Translations under genes and position numbers: made by a program
Assembly (NCBI GenBank): GCA_963730685.1
Contig: CAVSSP010000001.1
Location: 1,426,001 to 1,490,000, forward strand
Reading direction: 5' to 3'
Length of the DNA: 64,000 bases
From: Bog-756 sp963730685
GTDB lineage: Bacteria; Actinomycetota; Acidimicrobiia; Acidimicrobiales; RAAP-2
The notes under the pieces: model-generated
The model's input: only the letters and a program-made list of their open reading frames with translations
What the model was told of the DNA's origin: nothing
The model's database searches: none
Part shown: positions 55,506 to 64,000 of the stretch, one piece after another
How the letters are laid out: each line of letters opens with the position of its first letter
How positions within the stretch are numbered: position 1 is the first letter of the stretch

Positions 55506-56594
55506 GTGGCCGATCGGGTGTCAGTGGCGGTCGTGACCCGGACCCAGGACCGCACCATCCTGTTGGACCGGGCCGTGCGGAGTGTCATGCAACAGACCTT
55601 CCCCGACCTGCACATGATCATCGTCAACGACGGTGGTGACCCCCGGGCGGTGGACCAGGTGGTGGACGCCCATCGGGACCTGGTCCGGCGGCGGGTCACG
55701 GTGGTGCACCACGACTCCGCCACCGGCATGGAGGCGGCCACCAACGCCGGGCTGCGGGCCGGCGACTCCCAGTTCGTGGCCGTGCTGGACGACGACGACA
55801 GCTGGCACCCCACCTTCTTGGAGCGCACGGTGGGCGCCCTGCAGGCCACCGGCGCCATGGGTGTGGTCACCGACACCCAGGCCGTGTACGAGGACACCGA
55901 CTACGGGGACATCCGGTTCCTCGAGTCGTTCCTGTTCGACGCCATGGCCGATGTGCGGCCACCCTCCGGCCCCGGCGACGGACGGCCCCCGTTGGCGCCC
56001 AACAGCCTGTTCCGGCTGTTGTCGGGCAACCAGTTCCCTCCGTGCTCGTTCGTCTACCGGCGCTCGGCCCTCGACGAGGTGGGCATCTACGACGAGCGCC
56101 TGCCCGTGCTCGGCGACTGGGACTTCAACATCCGCTTCCTCCTCCGCTACGACATCCACCACCTCGCCGAGCCCCTGGCCTACTACCACCACCGCAAGGG
56201 GGAGTCGGGCGAGCCGGGCAACTCGGTCAGCCGCGACGACAACCTCCACGACCGGGTGCGCAGGGAGTTGCTGGACCGCTACCTCCGCCACGACCTGGAG
56301 GAGGGGAGGTTGGGGGTCGGCGTCCTGGCCAACGCCCTCCACCAGTGGCGCGAGCAGCGGGCCGAGGACCTGGCCGCCCAGGGGCTGGTGTCGGCCAGGC
56401 TGGACTCGATCGAACGGTCGCTGGCGGCGTTGGCCGAACGGCCGGAGTCGGCACCGGCCGGGGGTCCCGGCGCCATGGCCTCCGACGGCACCTCCCCCGA
56501 TGTCGTAGCTCCCGATGCCGCCGCCCCGGCGAGGCCCATGGCCCGGGTGCGCAAGAAGCTGTTGGGTGGGCCGGCGGACGAGGGGCGGGGGTGA
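55506..56594 (+). CDS. GT2 family glycosyltransferase
   Basis: 362 residues from GTG 55506. GT-A fold: VSVAVVTRTQDRTILLDRAV, MIIVNDGGD, FVAVLDDDDSWHPTFLER (metal-binding D-D-D), SFVYRRSALDEVGIYDERLPVLGDWDFNIR (residues about 180-208, acceptor side with E/D-W-D). C-terminal 90 residues are helical and Ala/Pro-rich. Stop overlaps the next start as GTGA. Part of the glycan region. Confidence 0.9.
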   Translation: MADRVSVAVVTRTQDRTILLDRAVRSVMQQTFPDLHMIIVNDGGDPRAVDQVVDAHRDLVRRRVTVVHHDSATGMEAATNAGLRAGDSQFVAVLDDDDSWHPTFLERTVGALQATGAMGVVTDTQAVYEDTDYGDIRFLESFLFDAMADVRPPSGPGDGRPPLAPNSLFRLLSGNQFPPCSFVYRRSALDEVGIYDERLPVLGDWDFNIRFLLRYDIHHLAEPLAYYHHRKGESGEPGNSVSRDDNLHDRVRRELLDRYLRHDLEEGRLGVGVLANALHQWREQRAEDLAAQGLVSARLDSIERSLAALAERPESAPAGGPGAMASDGTSPDVVAPDAAAPARPMARVRKKLLGGPADEGRG

Positions 56595-58066
56595 GCGAGG
56601 CACTCCAGGCCGTCAAGGAGGCCGACGCCGTCTCCATCGAGCTGGTGGGCACGCTGCTGGTGCCGGCGGTGTGCCGGCCGGTGGATGTGTTCCGGCTGGC
56701 CCAGGAGCTGTTCAACGACCGGTCCGGGCACTACCTCACCGACGAGCTGGCCCCCCACCGGGTGGCCGCCGAGGAGGCGGCCCGCCTGGACGCCGAGCTC
56801 GACGGACGCAGTCCCGACTCGGTGACGCTGGCCGCCGTCTACGAGCGGGTGGGGGAGTCGATGGCGCTCGATGGGTCCATCACCGCGCTGCTCATGGACG
56901 CCGAGGTCGAGGCGGCGGGACGGACGCTCCGTGGTGACCCGGCCATGGTGGAGCTGGTGCGGTTGGCCGGCGACGAGGGGAAGCCGGTCGTCGGCGTGGC
57001 CGACACCTGCCTGCCCGCCCCGGTCCTGGCCGGGGTGTTGGCCGCCGAGGGGGTCCCTCCATTGGCGGAGATGGCGGTCTCCAGCGAGTCCGGACGGTCG
57101 GTCACCGAGGACGCCACCTGGGGGGAGCTGACAGGCCGGCTCCCCACCCGCCGCCTCGTCCACGTCGGGGCCGACCCGGCGGTGGCATCGGCGGCCGGGC
57201 GGAACGGCGTGACCGTGACCCACGTCACCGGCCCCCTGGAGGCGTTCCGGCTCCAGCTCGGGGCGACCGCCGCCCTCGACGGACCCCGGGTGTTCCGGCA
57301 TCTCGAGATCGACGGCTTCCGTCTCATCAACCTGCACCGGAGCATGGTCAACGCCCTGGTGGCGGGCACGCTGGCCGCCGATCAGGGCCGGTCGGCCGCC
57401 TTCGCCGTCGGCTACGGGGCCCTCGGGCCGTGCGTGACCGCGTTCGTGCAGTGGCTCCAGCGGTCGGCGGAGCGGGCCGGGTGCGACAGCCTCCTGTTCG
57501 AGGGGCCCGGCGGTGCGCTCGTCGCCGATGCCTACCGGCACTGGTGGGGAGGGTCGGCGCTGCCGCTCCGGGATGACGATGGAGCAGACGGCCGCACCGG
57601 ATCGCCAGCCCTGGTGGCGAGCGGCTGGAATGCCGGCTCGGGCCGATGGGACGGCGGACCCGAGGATGTCGCCACCGCCGGCACCCATCCGGCCGTCCGG
57701 CTGTGCGCCGCCCTCGATCCCTCCTCCACCGTGGAGGAGGGGGCGCCCCCGACCGAAGCGTTCGTCGACGGGCGGAGGGACGCCCAGACCGCCTTGTTCC
57801 GCGACCTGTTCGGGACGGGGAGGGGGTTGCTCGAGGCGTGCCTGGCCGGTGCCGACCGACCGGCGTCGGCCGAGGGCCCGGTGGCCGAGGTCCGAAAGGC
57901 CGCCCTCGAGTTCGTCGTCGACTTCTCCGCCCTGACCGAGGGGCTGCCGACCACGGTGGCGATCATCGACCGGAGGACCGCCTGCGAGAACCTGGTGATG
58001 GTGCTCAACTTCCCGACTCCGGCCGCCACCCAGGTCCTGGACCGGATCACGCCCGGCCCTGCCTAG
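56591..58066 (+). CDS. HAD-like protein lacking catalytic residues (pseudo-HAD)
   Basis: 491 residues from GTG 56591. It aligns by eye with the first half of the HAD protein at 58577-61258: AVSIELVGTLLVPAVCRPVDVF against VVSVDVFDTLLCRRVPKPTDVH, GVADTCLPAPVLAGVL against AVSDTYYNPAQLRTLL, LVHVGADPAVASAAGRNGV against LVHLGDNLEADVSCAERLGI, and AFVQWLQRSAERAG against GFAQWVVERATTAG. The nucleophile Asp is Glu17 here, the motif II Ser is Ala, the Lys region is lost and G-D-N is G-A-D. So the fold is likely kept and phosphatase chemistry lost. Coupled to the GT2 gene, so it may regulate or scaffold glycan transfer. Confidence 0.7.
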   Translation: MSEALQAVKEADAVSIELVGTLLVPAVCRPVDVFRLAQELFNDRSGHYLTDELAPHRVAAEEAARLDAELDGRSPDSVTLAAVYERVGESMALDGSITALLMDAEVEAAGRTLRGDPAMVELVRLAGDEGKPVVGVADTCLPAPVLAGVLAAEGVPPLAEMAVSSESGRSVTEDATWGELTGRLPTRRLVHVGADPAVASAAGRNGVTVTHVTGPLEAFRLQLGATAALDGPRVFRHLEIDGFRLINLHRSMVNALVAGTLAADQGRSAAFAVGYGALGPCVTAFVQWLQRSAERAGCDSLLFEGPGGALVADAYRHWWGGSALPLRDDDGADGRTGSPALVASGWNAGSGRWDGGPEDVATAGTHPAVRLCAALDPSSTVEEGAPPTEAFVDGRRDAQTALFRDLFGTGRGLLEACLAGADRPASAEGPVAEVRKAALEFVVDFSALTEGLPTTVAIIDRRTACENLVMVLNFPTPAATQVLDRITPGPA

Positions 58067-58131
58067 GCCCCGCCCAGGTGCCACCCGGACCGCCGTCGGT
58101 AGCATGGCTGCGTGACAGGAATGACGACGCC

Positions 58132-58545
58132 GTGAGCGCCCTGCCGGCTGAATTGCGAGCCCTGATCGAGTCCGGGCCGATGGCCCACCTGAGCACCATC
58201 AACGCCGACGGGAGCCCCCAGGTGACCGTGGTGTGGATCGGCCTGGACGGCGACGATCTGGTCAGTGGCCACATGTCGTGGCGCGCCAAGCTGGGGAACA
58301 TCGAGCGGGACCCCCGGGTGGTGCTGTCCTTCGACGCGCCGCGGGTGCCCGGCGTCTTCCTGAACGAGTACGCCGTGGTGCGGGCAAGGGCCACCGTCCA
58401 ACCGAGCGATCAGGCGTGGAACCTGCTCAACCGCCTGGCCAAGGTCTACGTGTCCCCGGACAAGGAGTTCCCGGCCCCCGAGGGTCCGGGCTTCATCGTC
58501 CGCTACTCCGTCGAGCGCATCGGTGGCGTCGGCCCCTGGGCGTGA
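58132..58545 (+). CDS. Pyridoxamine 5'-phosphate oxidase-like F420/flavin-binding protein
   Basis: 137 residues: MAHLSTINADGSPQVTVVWI, MSWRAKLGNIERDPRVVLSF and VRARATVQ are the split-barrel PPOX family motifs of F420-dependent reductases. GTG 58132 chosen; ATG 58121 and GTG 58112 lead to a stop at once. Located between the pseudo-HAD and the convergent HAD gene; substrate unknown. Confidence 0.87.
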   Translation: MSALPAELRALIESGPMAHLSTINADGSPQVTVVWIGLDGDDLVSGHMSWRAKLGNIERDPRVVLSFDAPRVPGVFLNEYAVVRARATVQPSDQAWNLLNRLAKVYVSPDKEFPAPEGPGFIVRYSVERIGGVGPWA

Positions 58546-58576
58546 CGGTGCTCGGGCGGGTGCCGGTCCCAGCCCG

Positions 58577-61258
58577 TCAGCGACCCAGCCGGCGGCGCAG
58601 GGCGCCGTAGAGGCGACGGGGCTTGGCGGCGATGCGGAACAACGTGGTGCCGTAGACGGCGTCGAGCTCGTGCCGGGTGGCGGCCAGTTCGGCGTCGGTG
58701 CTGGCCGTCGACACCGTCGACCCCGGGGGGGCGGGCAGGTAGGCGCCGGCCAGCGACACCCGCAGCTCGCCGGTGGACGAGGGGTGGGGGAGATCCACGG
58801 TGAATCGGCTCCCGCCGTCGACGGCCACCACCCCGGGGGCGACCCACCACACGCCCTCGGCTCCCAGGCGCCCCGGATCGTCCCCGTACTGCCAGCGGCA
58901 GACCGTGGAGACCACCCCGTCGGGGCTGGTGGCCACCACCTCGAAGACGTCGAGCCGGAGGAGGGCATCCCGCTCGGCCGGCCGGACCACTACGTGTCCC
59001 ACCCCGGCAGCCGGCCCACCCCACTCGACCAGGCTCAGCCCGATCCGGTTGACGGTGATGGGCAGCGACGCCGTGGCGATGTCGGGGGCACCCCCGGGAC
59101 CGCTCATGGCGAGCCGGACGTCGCCGGCGTCGGAGACGGAGCTGAACCGGCCCGGGTGGACCGTGCCCTCCCGCATCAGGAGGATCGAGTCGGTCATCTC
59201 GTGGTCCACCAGGGCGGCGGCGCCGCCGACCCAGTAGAGCTCGCTCATCGGGGCCCAGTGCAGGTTCTCGGCGGTCCGGTAGCGGAGGGTGGGCCGGAAC
59301 CGCTCGGGGACCAGCTTGTCGACCTGGCGGCTGCCGAAGTTCTCCTCGTGCTGCCACCAGCTGAACGTCTGGGCCTCGTCGAGGTTGGGCTGGGACAAGA
59401 AGCGCTTGAGCACCCGCCCCAGGATGGCGCGGCCGGCAGAGGTGGTCTCGAAGGGCTCCCGGTCCCGTCCGGCGTCACCCAGGTACCGGAGCCGGTCGAC
59501 CTGGTAGGCCTCGATCCCGGCCTGGACCAGCGCCCGGGAGGCGGTCTCCTCGGGGGTGGCCGACACCGGCTCGAGGAGCGGCCTCCCGTCGGCGGTGATC
59601 TCGAGGAGCGACCCGTCCTCGCAGGTGCAGACCAGCTCGAGCAGCTCGGGCCCCCCGGTGATGCCGGCCGCGTCGAATGGCACCGTCCCCACGTTGCCGA
59701 GGAACCCCTCGATCACCACGCCACGGAGGACCCGCTCGGACGAGCCGACGTGGGCGAGGAGGTAGAGGCCGTGGAGGGCGAGGTCGGAGCCCTCGGCCCG
59801 GAGGATGCCCTGCAGGCTCTCCTGGATGGTGCCCGACCATCCCACGTCGACCACGACCACCGGTCCCTGTCCCGGTCCGGCGGCGGTCTCGAAGTGGGCG
59901 ATGAGCCGGCGTCGGCGCTCGGCCGACCGGGCCACCACCTTGGCCACCAGGGCGGGGCGGCTGAGGACCAGGTCGACCACGGCCTCGCTGGCCTCGGGCA
60001 CCCGGTTGGTGGCCTCGAAGCGGTGCATGAGCTCGTCGAGCTCGGGGAGGTCGTCGGCGTCCAGCCCGAAAGACTCCAGCAGCTGGTCGGGGGAGGGGGC
60101 GCGCAGGCGGGTCAGGAAATTTCGGAGCTCCCACTCCGACCCTTCGTAGATGGAGGCCCGGGCACATGCCTCGCGGGACACCCAGGCCGTTTCGATGCGC
60201 AGGGAGCGGCCGAGGGTGGCCGCCTCGCGGTCGACGAGGTGCTTGAGGAACTTTCCCTCGCGCATCATGCAGACGATGCGCTCGGCACCGGCAGTGGTGG
60301 CCCGTTCCACCACCCACTGGGCGAAACCGGTGAAGACCGGGCCGAGCACGGCCGTTCCCGTCTCCCAGGCCACCTGTTCGCTGCCGGTGACCGGGCGAGG
60401 GGCGGGCAGGTAGGTGGCTCGGCGCCTGACCGCCGTCAGCCCTCCGTCACCGAGGGTCTCGTCGCACCAACGGGTGGCGTCACCCGGCGGCCCGACCACG
60501 CCTTCGCGGACGTCGATGGGCCCGTAGCGATCGGTGTGCATGGGGTAGTGGACGGCCCGGATACCGAGCCGCTCGGCACAGGACACGTCGGCCTCGAGGT
60601 TGTCGCCCAGGTGCACCAGTTCCTCGGGCTCGATCTTCAGGTCGCCGACCACGAGCTTCCAGAGCTGGTCCCCCTTGCCGGTGCCTTGGTCGCTCGAGGT
60701 GTAGATGCCGGCAAAGGGCAGGTCGCCGAGGGATGCGGCCTCCAACAGAGTCCGCAGCTGGGCGGGGTTGTAGTAGGTGTCGGATACGGCAATCAGGGAC
60801 AATCCGGGTGCCTCGTCGACCAATTGGCGGAGGTAGCCGGCCAGCCGGAGAGCGGCGAAGACCACTTCACGTTCGACGGTCAGCTCGCACGAGGCCGCCT
60901 CATTGACGGTGAGCCCGGCGGTGCAGCTCGGGGCGAGGACGGCATGGATCTCCTCCAACGTGACCTCTGACGAGCCTCGGTCGTGCTGGGAGCGACGGCG
61001 GGCCTCACCTTCGGCGAGCATCCGCAACCGGGCATAGGCCCGGGGATCTACGTGGGGAGCCAGTGCGCTCTCGTTGGCCAGATGCCGTCCGACCAGGAGG
61101 TGGACGTCGGTGGGTTTGGGGACCCGACGACAGAGGAGTGTGTCGAAGACGTCCACGGAGACCACTCGTGTCCGATCGGACACCACCTCACGGGCGATCT
61201 GATCGAACCGCCTGTCGGGGAGGGGAGTGCCCGGGGATGACGGCTCAGGGGTCGTCAT
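58577..61258 (-). CDS. Large HAD-superfamily protein (COG5610 type) with C-terminal domains
   Basis: 893 residues from MTTPEPSSPG (an in-frame ATG at 61267 also exists). HAD core: VVSVDVFDTLLCRR (Asp36 nucleophile), AVSDTYYNPAQL (motif II), GTGKGDQLWKL (motif III Lys) and LVHLGDNLEADVSCAERLGI (motif IV). A second Rossmann-like region follows (FTGFAQWVVERATTAGAERI, VVVVDVGWSGTIQESL) and the C-terminal 300 residues are beta-rich. Proteins of this type sit in surface polysaccharide loci; substrate unknown. Divergent from the propeller gene at 61570. Confidence 0.83.
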   Translation of the reverse strand: MTTPEPSSPGTPLPDRRFDQIAREVVSDRTRVVSVDVFDTLLCRRVPKPTDVHLLVGRHLANESALAPHVDPRAYARLRMLAEGEARRRSQHDRGSSEVTLEEIHAVLAPSCTAGLTVNEAASCELTVEREVVFAALRLAGYLRQLVDEAPGLSLIAVSDTYYNPAQLRTLLEAASLGDLPFAGIYTSSDQGTGKGDQLWKLVVGDLKIEPEELVHLGDNLEADVSCAERLGIRAVHYPMHTDRYGPIDVREGVVGPPGDATRWCDETLGDGGLTAVRRRATYLPAPRPVTGSEQVAWETGTAVLGPVFTGFAQWVVERATTAGAERIVCMMREGKFLKHLVDREAATLGRSLRIETAWVSREACARASIYEGSEWELRNFLTRLRAPSPDQLLESFGLDADDLPELDELMHRFEATNRVPEASEAVVDLVLSRPALVAKVVARSAERRRRLIAHFETAAGPGQGPVVVVDVGWSGTIQESLQGILRAEGSDLALHGLYLLAHVGSSERVLRGVVIEGFLGNVGTVPFDAAGITGGPELLELVCTCEDGSLLEITADGRPLLEPVSATPEETASRALVQAGIEAYQVDRLRYLGDAGRDREPFETTSAGRAILGRVLKRFLSQPNLDEAQTFSWWQHEENFGSRQVDKLVPERFRPTLRYRTAENLHWAPMSELYWVGGAAALVDHEMTDSILLMREGTVHPGRFSSVSDAGDVRLAMSGPGGAPDIATASLPITVNRIGLSLVEWGGPAAGVGHVVVRPAERDALLRLDVFEVVATSPDGVVSTVCRWQYGDDPGRLGAEGVWWVAPGVVAVDGGSRFTVDLPHPSSTGELRVSLAGAYLPAPPGSTVSTASTDAELAATRHELDAVYGTTLFRIAAKPRRLYGALRRRLGR

Positions 61259-61370
61259 GGAACGCATGGTCCCATGAGACTACCGAAACCCTGGTCGGTG
61301 GCGATGTTCTTGCGTGATCCGAACCTGGATGCCGATCAATCGGGGATGATCCGGCCGAACCCGCCTGGGA

Positions 61371-61397
61371 TTGTAGGGTCGGACGATCGAATATAGA
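61371..61397 (+). promoter_or_regulatory. Candidate promoter upstream of the Cys-pair propeller gene
   Basis: TTGTAG (61371-61376) and TATAGA (61392-61397) are separated by 15 bases in the AT-richer gap 61268-61569 between divergent genes. The spacing is short. An AGGAGG at 61514-61519 is 2 bases before a GTG (61522), and GGAAGAGGA abuts ATG 61570. I see nothing else in this gap. Confidence 0.3.
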
Positions 61398-61569
61398 AGG
61401 GACTTGCAGGGCATGTGCCCGAGCTGAGGATCGAGCACATGGTTCAGCCTGGACCACCGGATCTTGTGTCTGTCCGGAACCGATGGACTGGTGACTCCTG
61501 GGTCGAAGGCGATAGGAGGTCGTGCCCGAGGACCGGATTGCTGGGCGCCCCACGGGACACGGAAGAGGA

Positions 61570-62652
61570 ATGGTGACCAAGCCCGTCGACAGGCGACCGG
61601 AGCGGCGACTGGCAGGGATCGCGGCTATCGGTCTGCTCGTCGTGGTGCTGGGTGGCGCCGTGGCTGTTGCCCGCTCGGCGCACGGGAGCGTCCAGGCGGT
61701 GGGTCGGCCTGTGCCGGTGAGTGTCTCATGCCCCGAGTCGATGTTCTGCATGGCGGTCGACGACCGGGGTGACGCGATTGCCTTCGATGGGACGCGTTGG
61801 TCGGCCCCGGAGGCGGTGGGTGAGAATCCGATGACTGATGTGTCGTGCGTGAGCCTTTCGTTCTGTGTGGCCGTCGACGCCGCCGGCAACGTGGCGACCT
61901 ATGGCGGCCGGTCGTGGTCGGCCCCTTCGTCGGTCGTCGACTCCACGAGCGCTCGCGGGCTCAACGGAATGACCGGTATCTCGTGCCCCAGCCCCACGTT
62001 CTGTGCCGCGGGTGACACGTACGGGCAGGTCGTGGTCTTCAACGGGTCGGGTTGGTCGCAGCCCGTGTCGCTGACGCCGGGCCTAGCCAACAATGGGGTC
62101 TCAGCCGTCTCCTGTGCGGACCGTGCCTTGTGTCTGGCGGCACTGGTGAACGGCGAGTCGGCGGTGTTCGACGCCCGGGCGTCGTCCGTAGGGTATGCGG
62201 CCGACGTGCGGAAGGCCAAGCTCGAGCCGTCCACGCTGGTGACTCAGGCCGGTGATCTCGCCGTCAATGCCGTCACCGACGTGACCTGCCCGGCCCGGAC
62301 GTTCTGCCTGGCATCGGACTCTTTTGGCAACGTGCGGACGTACGACGGGAGGACGTGGTCCAAACCGGTGGCGCTCGACCCGGCAAGCGGCGACTTCGGC
62401 GGCAGGGACGCGGGCGGAATTACGGCGCTCTCATGTGCGAGCTCGACGTTCTGCGTGGCGGCCGACGGGCAGGGCAATGCATTCATCTACGACGGGAAGG
62501 CATGGTCGGCCCCGCACAAGGCCGATGCCACCCTCGGGCTTGCCAGTATCTCGTGTGCGAGCCCGACGTTCTGCATCGCCCTCGACCAGATCGGTGATGC
62601 GATCCAGTACGACGGCCACTTATGGTCGCGACCCCGCCCGATCGACCGGTAG
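61570..62652 (+). CDS. Membrane-anchored seven-repeat C-x5-C beta-propeller protein
   Basis: 360 residues from ATG 61570. A basic N-terminus, one hydrophobic helix (LAGIAAIGLLVVVLGGAVAVA), then seven repeats of 40-55 residues each starting with a C-x5-C pair: CPESMFC, CVSLSFC, CPSPTFC, CADRALC, CPARTFC, CASSTFC, CASPTFC, each followed by A-V/A-D, G-x-x-x-x-Y-x-G-x-x-W-S-x-P. Seven repeats suggest a seven-bladed propeller with one disulfide per blade. The same C-x5-C repeat forms the passenger of the large pilin at 6445-9055. GTG 61522 is an alternative start. Confidence 0.82.
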   Translation: MVTKPVDRRPERRLAGIAAIGLLVVVLGGAVAVARSAHGSVQAVGRPVPVSVSCPESMFCMAVDDRGDAIAFDGTRWSAPEAVGENPMTDVSCVSLSFCVAVDAAGNVATYGGRSWSAPSSVVDSTSARGLNGMTGISCPSPTFCAAGDTYGQVVVFNGSGWSQPVSLTPGLANNGVSAVSCADRALCLAALVNGESAVFDARASSVGYAADVRKAKLEPSTLVTQAGDLAVNAVTDVTCPARTFCLASDSFGNVRTYDGRTWSKPVALDPASGDFGGRDAGGITALSCASSTFCVAADGQGNAFIYDGKAWSAPHKADATLGLASISCASPTFCIALDQIGDAIQYDGHLWSRPRPIDR

Positions 62653-62709
62653 CACCGCGATCATGTCGGGCCTCGTCCCATCCCCGAGCAGCGGCCCCCG
62701 GGGCCCCAA

Positions 62710-64000
62710 ATGATCGACGCGCTCGAGCTGTTGGGCTTCGTCGGCCTACTCCTCCTGGCCGGATGGGGGTGGGGCTCCGGGGTGACGGGACTCCTCCGGC
62801 GGGCCGGATGGGAGACGGTGCGGAGCGAGATTGGCATCCCGCTCCAGGTGCTATTGGGAAGCGCCGTGTTCATGGTGTTCGGGGGCTTCATGGTTGCCGC
62901 CGACGCCGCTCGGTTCGGGCCGCTCCTGGCTTGGCAGGCGGTAGGGCTGGTGCTTTTGTTCGTCCGCGGTTTCCGGACCCGGCGGAGATGGAACGTGACC
63001 GTCAGCTCGCTGGCAAACGCGGTGGCGGTCCTCTGCGCCGGGGCCGTGTTGACGTTGGTGGCGCTGGGTGTCGCCGCCAATGCGCCGTTCAACCTGAACG
63101 ACGACGACGCCGCCTACATCTACCTGGCCAGGCGGCTGGCCTCCACCGGGGGGCTGGTTGATCCGTTTAACCTCCGTCGCGTCACTGGTTACGGCGGCGG
63201 GACGCTCTTCCAGTCCATGTTCTACCGGATCCCCGGCGATACCTCGCTCCACGGGTTTGAGTTGGTCTTCGGATCACTCCTCCTGGTGCTGCTCGCCGTA
63301 GGCACCACCCGCCGTAGATGGCTCGCATTGGGAACGCTCCTACTCGGGATCGGTATTCTGCTCGGCAACGATGTCGGGCTCGTTATCAACCTGAGCCCCA
63401 CCTTCACTATCACCGCCTTCTCGCTGGGGACGCTGCAGGCACTCCGGCTTGTGAGGGGGTCGTCAGAGAGGGACCAGCCCCTGGTTTATGTCGTGATCGG
63501 CATTCTCCTTTCGGGAATCCTGGCTCTTCGGTTCAGCTTTGTCGTTTCCATGGTGGCCGCCACGCTGATCGTGATCATCGTGCTCAGGGGTCGCCACGCT
63601 GTGAAACCAATCGTGCTCATTGGCCTAACGGGAGGTGTCTGTTCCGCCGGATGGGCGCTAGCCCTGTATCGCTCTTCCCGCTCCCTCCTCTTCCCCCTGT
63701 TCCCAGGAAACTACGATCCATCGTGGCCGACTGGCCAGAACGAGGCGGAGTTCGCCCACGGCGTGCGTAGCTTTTCCCGCTTCTCCTGGGACGTGTTCAT
63801 CGGCAGTCACCTCGGTTGGGTTAGCGCTGGCATCGGTCGGGATCGGGCTGTGCTTTTTCGTCTCATCGCGGGGCCGATCGAAGGGAATGCTGGTCCTGCT
63901 CAGCGCGGGCGTGGGCTGCCTGGTCCAGTTCGCCGCGTACGTCTACTCCCTGTCCGGCTCCACCGCCGTCGAGGTTGTTCGACTCCTCGCTCCCTCCACG
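62710..64000 (+). CDS. Multi-pass membrane protein, ArnT/GT-C-like (cut by window edge)
   Basis: Begins MIDALELLGFVGLLLLAGWG. At least nine hydrophobic segments (for example LANAVAVLCAGAVLTLVALG, LVFGSLLLVLLAVG, VYVVIGILLSGILALRF). The loop after helix 3 (APFNLNDDDAAYIYLARRL) has the D-D-D pattern of GT-C glycosyltransferases, which use lipid-linked sugars on the outer membrane face; this is my best guess, not a firm family call. Near 63815 the frame changes: the continuation LALASVGIGLCFFVSS is one base out. The gene leaves the window at 64000. Confidence 0.6.
   Translation, partial: MIDALELLGFVGLLLLAGWGWGSGVTGLLRRAGWETVRSEIGIPLQVLLGSAVFMVFGGFMVAADAARFGPLLAWQAVGLVLLFVRGFRTRRRWNVTVSSLANAVAVLCAGAVLTLVALGVAANAPFNLNDDDAAYIYLARRLASTGGLVDPFNLRRVTGYGGGTLFQSMFYRIPGDTSLHGFELVFGSLLLVLLAVGTTRRRWLALGTLLLGIGILLGNDVGLVINLSPTFTITAFSLGTLQALRLVRGSSERDQPLVYVVIGILLSGILALRFSFVVSMVAATLIVIIVLRGRHAVKPIVLIGLTGGVCSAGWALALYRSSRSLLFPLFPGNYDPSWPTGQNEAEFAHGVRSFSRFSWDVFIGSHLGWVSAGIGRDRAVLFRLIAGPIEGNAGPAQRGRGLPGPVRRVRLLPVRLHRRRGCSTPRSLH

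Overview
The window is GC-rich chromosomal DNA from an actinobacterium, probably from the class Acidimicrobiia or a close relative. The evidence is the very high G+C, frequent GTG starts, the enolase/FtsB/DUF501/Ppx gene group, F420-type oxidoreductases, an AtuA/acyl-CoA carboxylase cluster, and a secreted protein with the G-Y-Y/W-x-V...F-G-x-A repeat common in Acidimicrobiia. This placement is an inference; no rRNA gene is present.

Layout. 1-3.6 kb: a two-component system cut by the left edge, tRNA-Gln, and typA/bipA. 3.7-12.0 kb: six type IV minor-pilin-like genes on the minus strand, arranged as two consecutive V-W-X modules behind a good sigma28/WhiG-like promoter; the second V gene carries a large Cys-paired beta-propeller-like passenger. 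12.2-19.1 kb: an operon for a carboxylation-dependent branched acyl-CoA or acyclic terpene pathway (two carboxylase subunits, AtuA-like protein, acyl-CoA dehydrogenase). 19.2-38.8 kb: mostly housekeeping genes: a GlmU lacking most of its acetyltransferase domain, prs, a MaoC pair, rplY, pth, an ABC exporter, a damaged vapBC, mfd, an FtsX-like permease, a SurA-like protein, YabN/MazG, eno, ftsB and DUF501. 38.9-47.9 kb: a mixed accessory block that separates DUF501 from ppx. 48.9-64 kb: ppx, then a probable surface-glycan region with glycosyltransferases, an intact HAD-family protein, a related protein that has lost the HAD catalytic residues, secreted propeller proteins and a multi-pass membrane protein cut by the right edge.

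Sequence condition. Many genes are recognisable along their whole length but change reading frame one or more times. These breaks are concentrated in 1-15.4 kb (about 18), are absent from roughly 15.4-42.5 kb, and occur only three times after that. This looks more like indel error or low local consensus quality than biology. Affected genes are given as whole intervals with the break positions stated.

The most interesting observations are the duplicated pilin module with a propeller-bearing pilin, the shared C-x5-C propeller repeat at two ends of the window, a roughly 40-bp element present twice in convergent intergenic gaps, the HAD/pseudo-HAD pair, the shortened GlmU and the accessory block inside the eno-ftsB-DUF501-ppx group.
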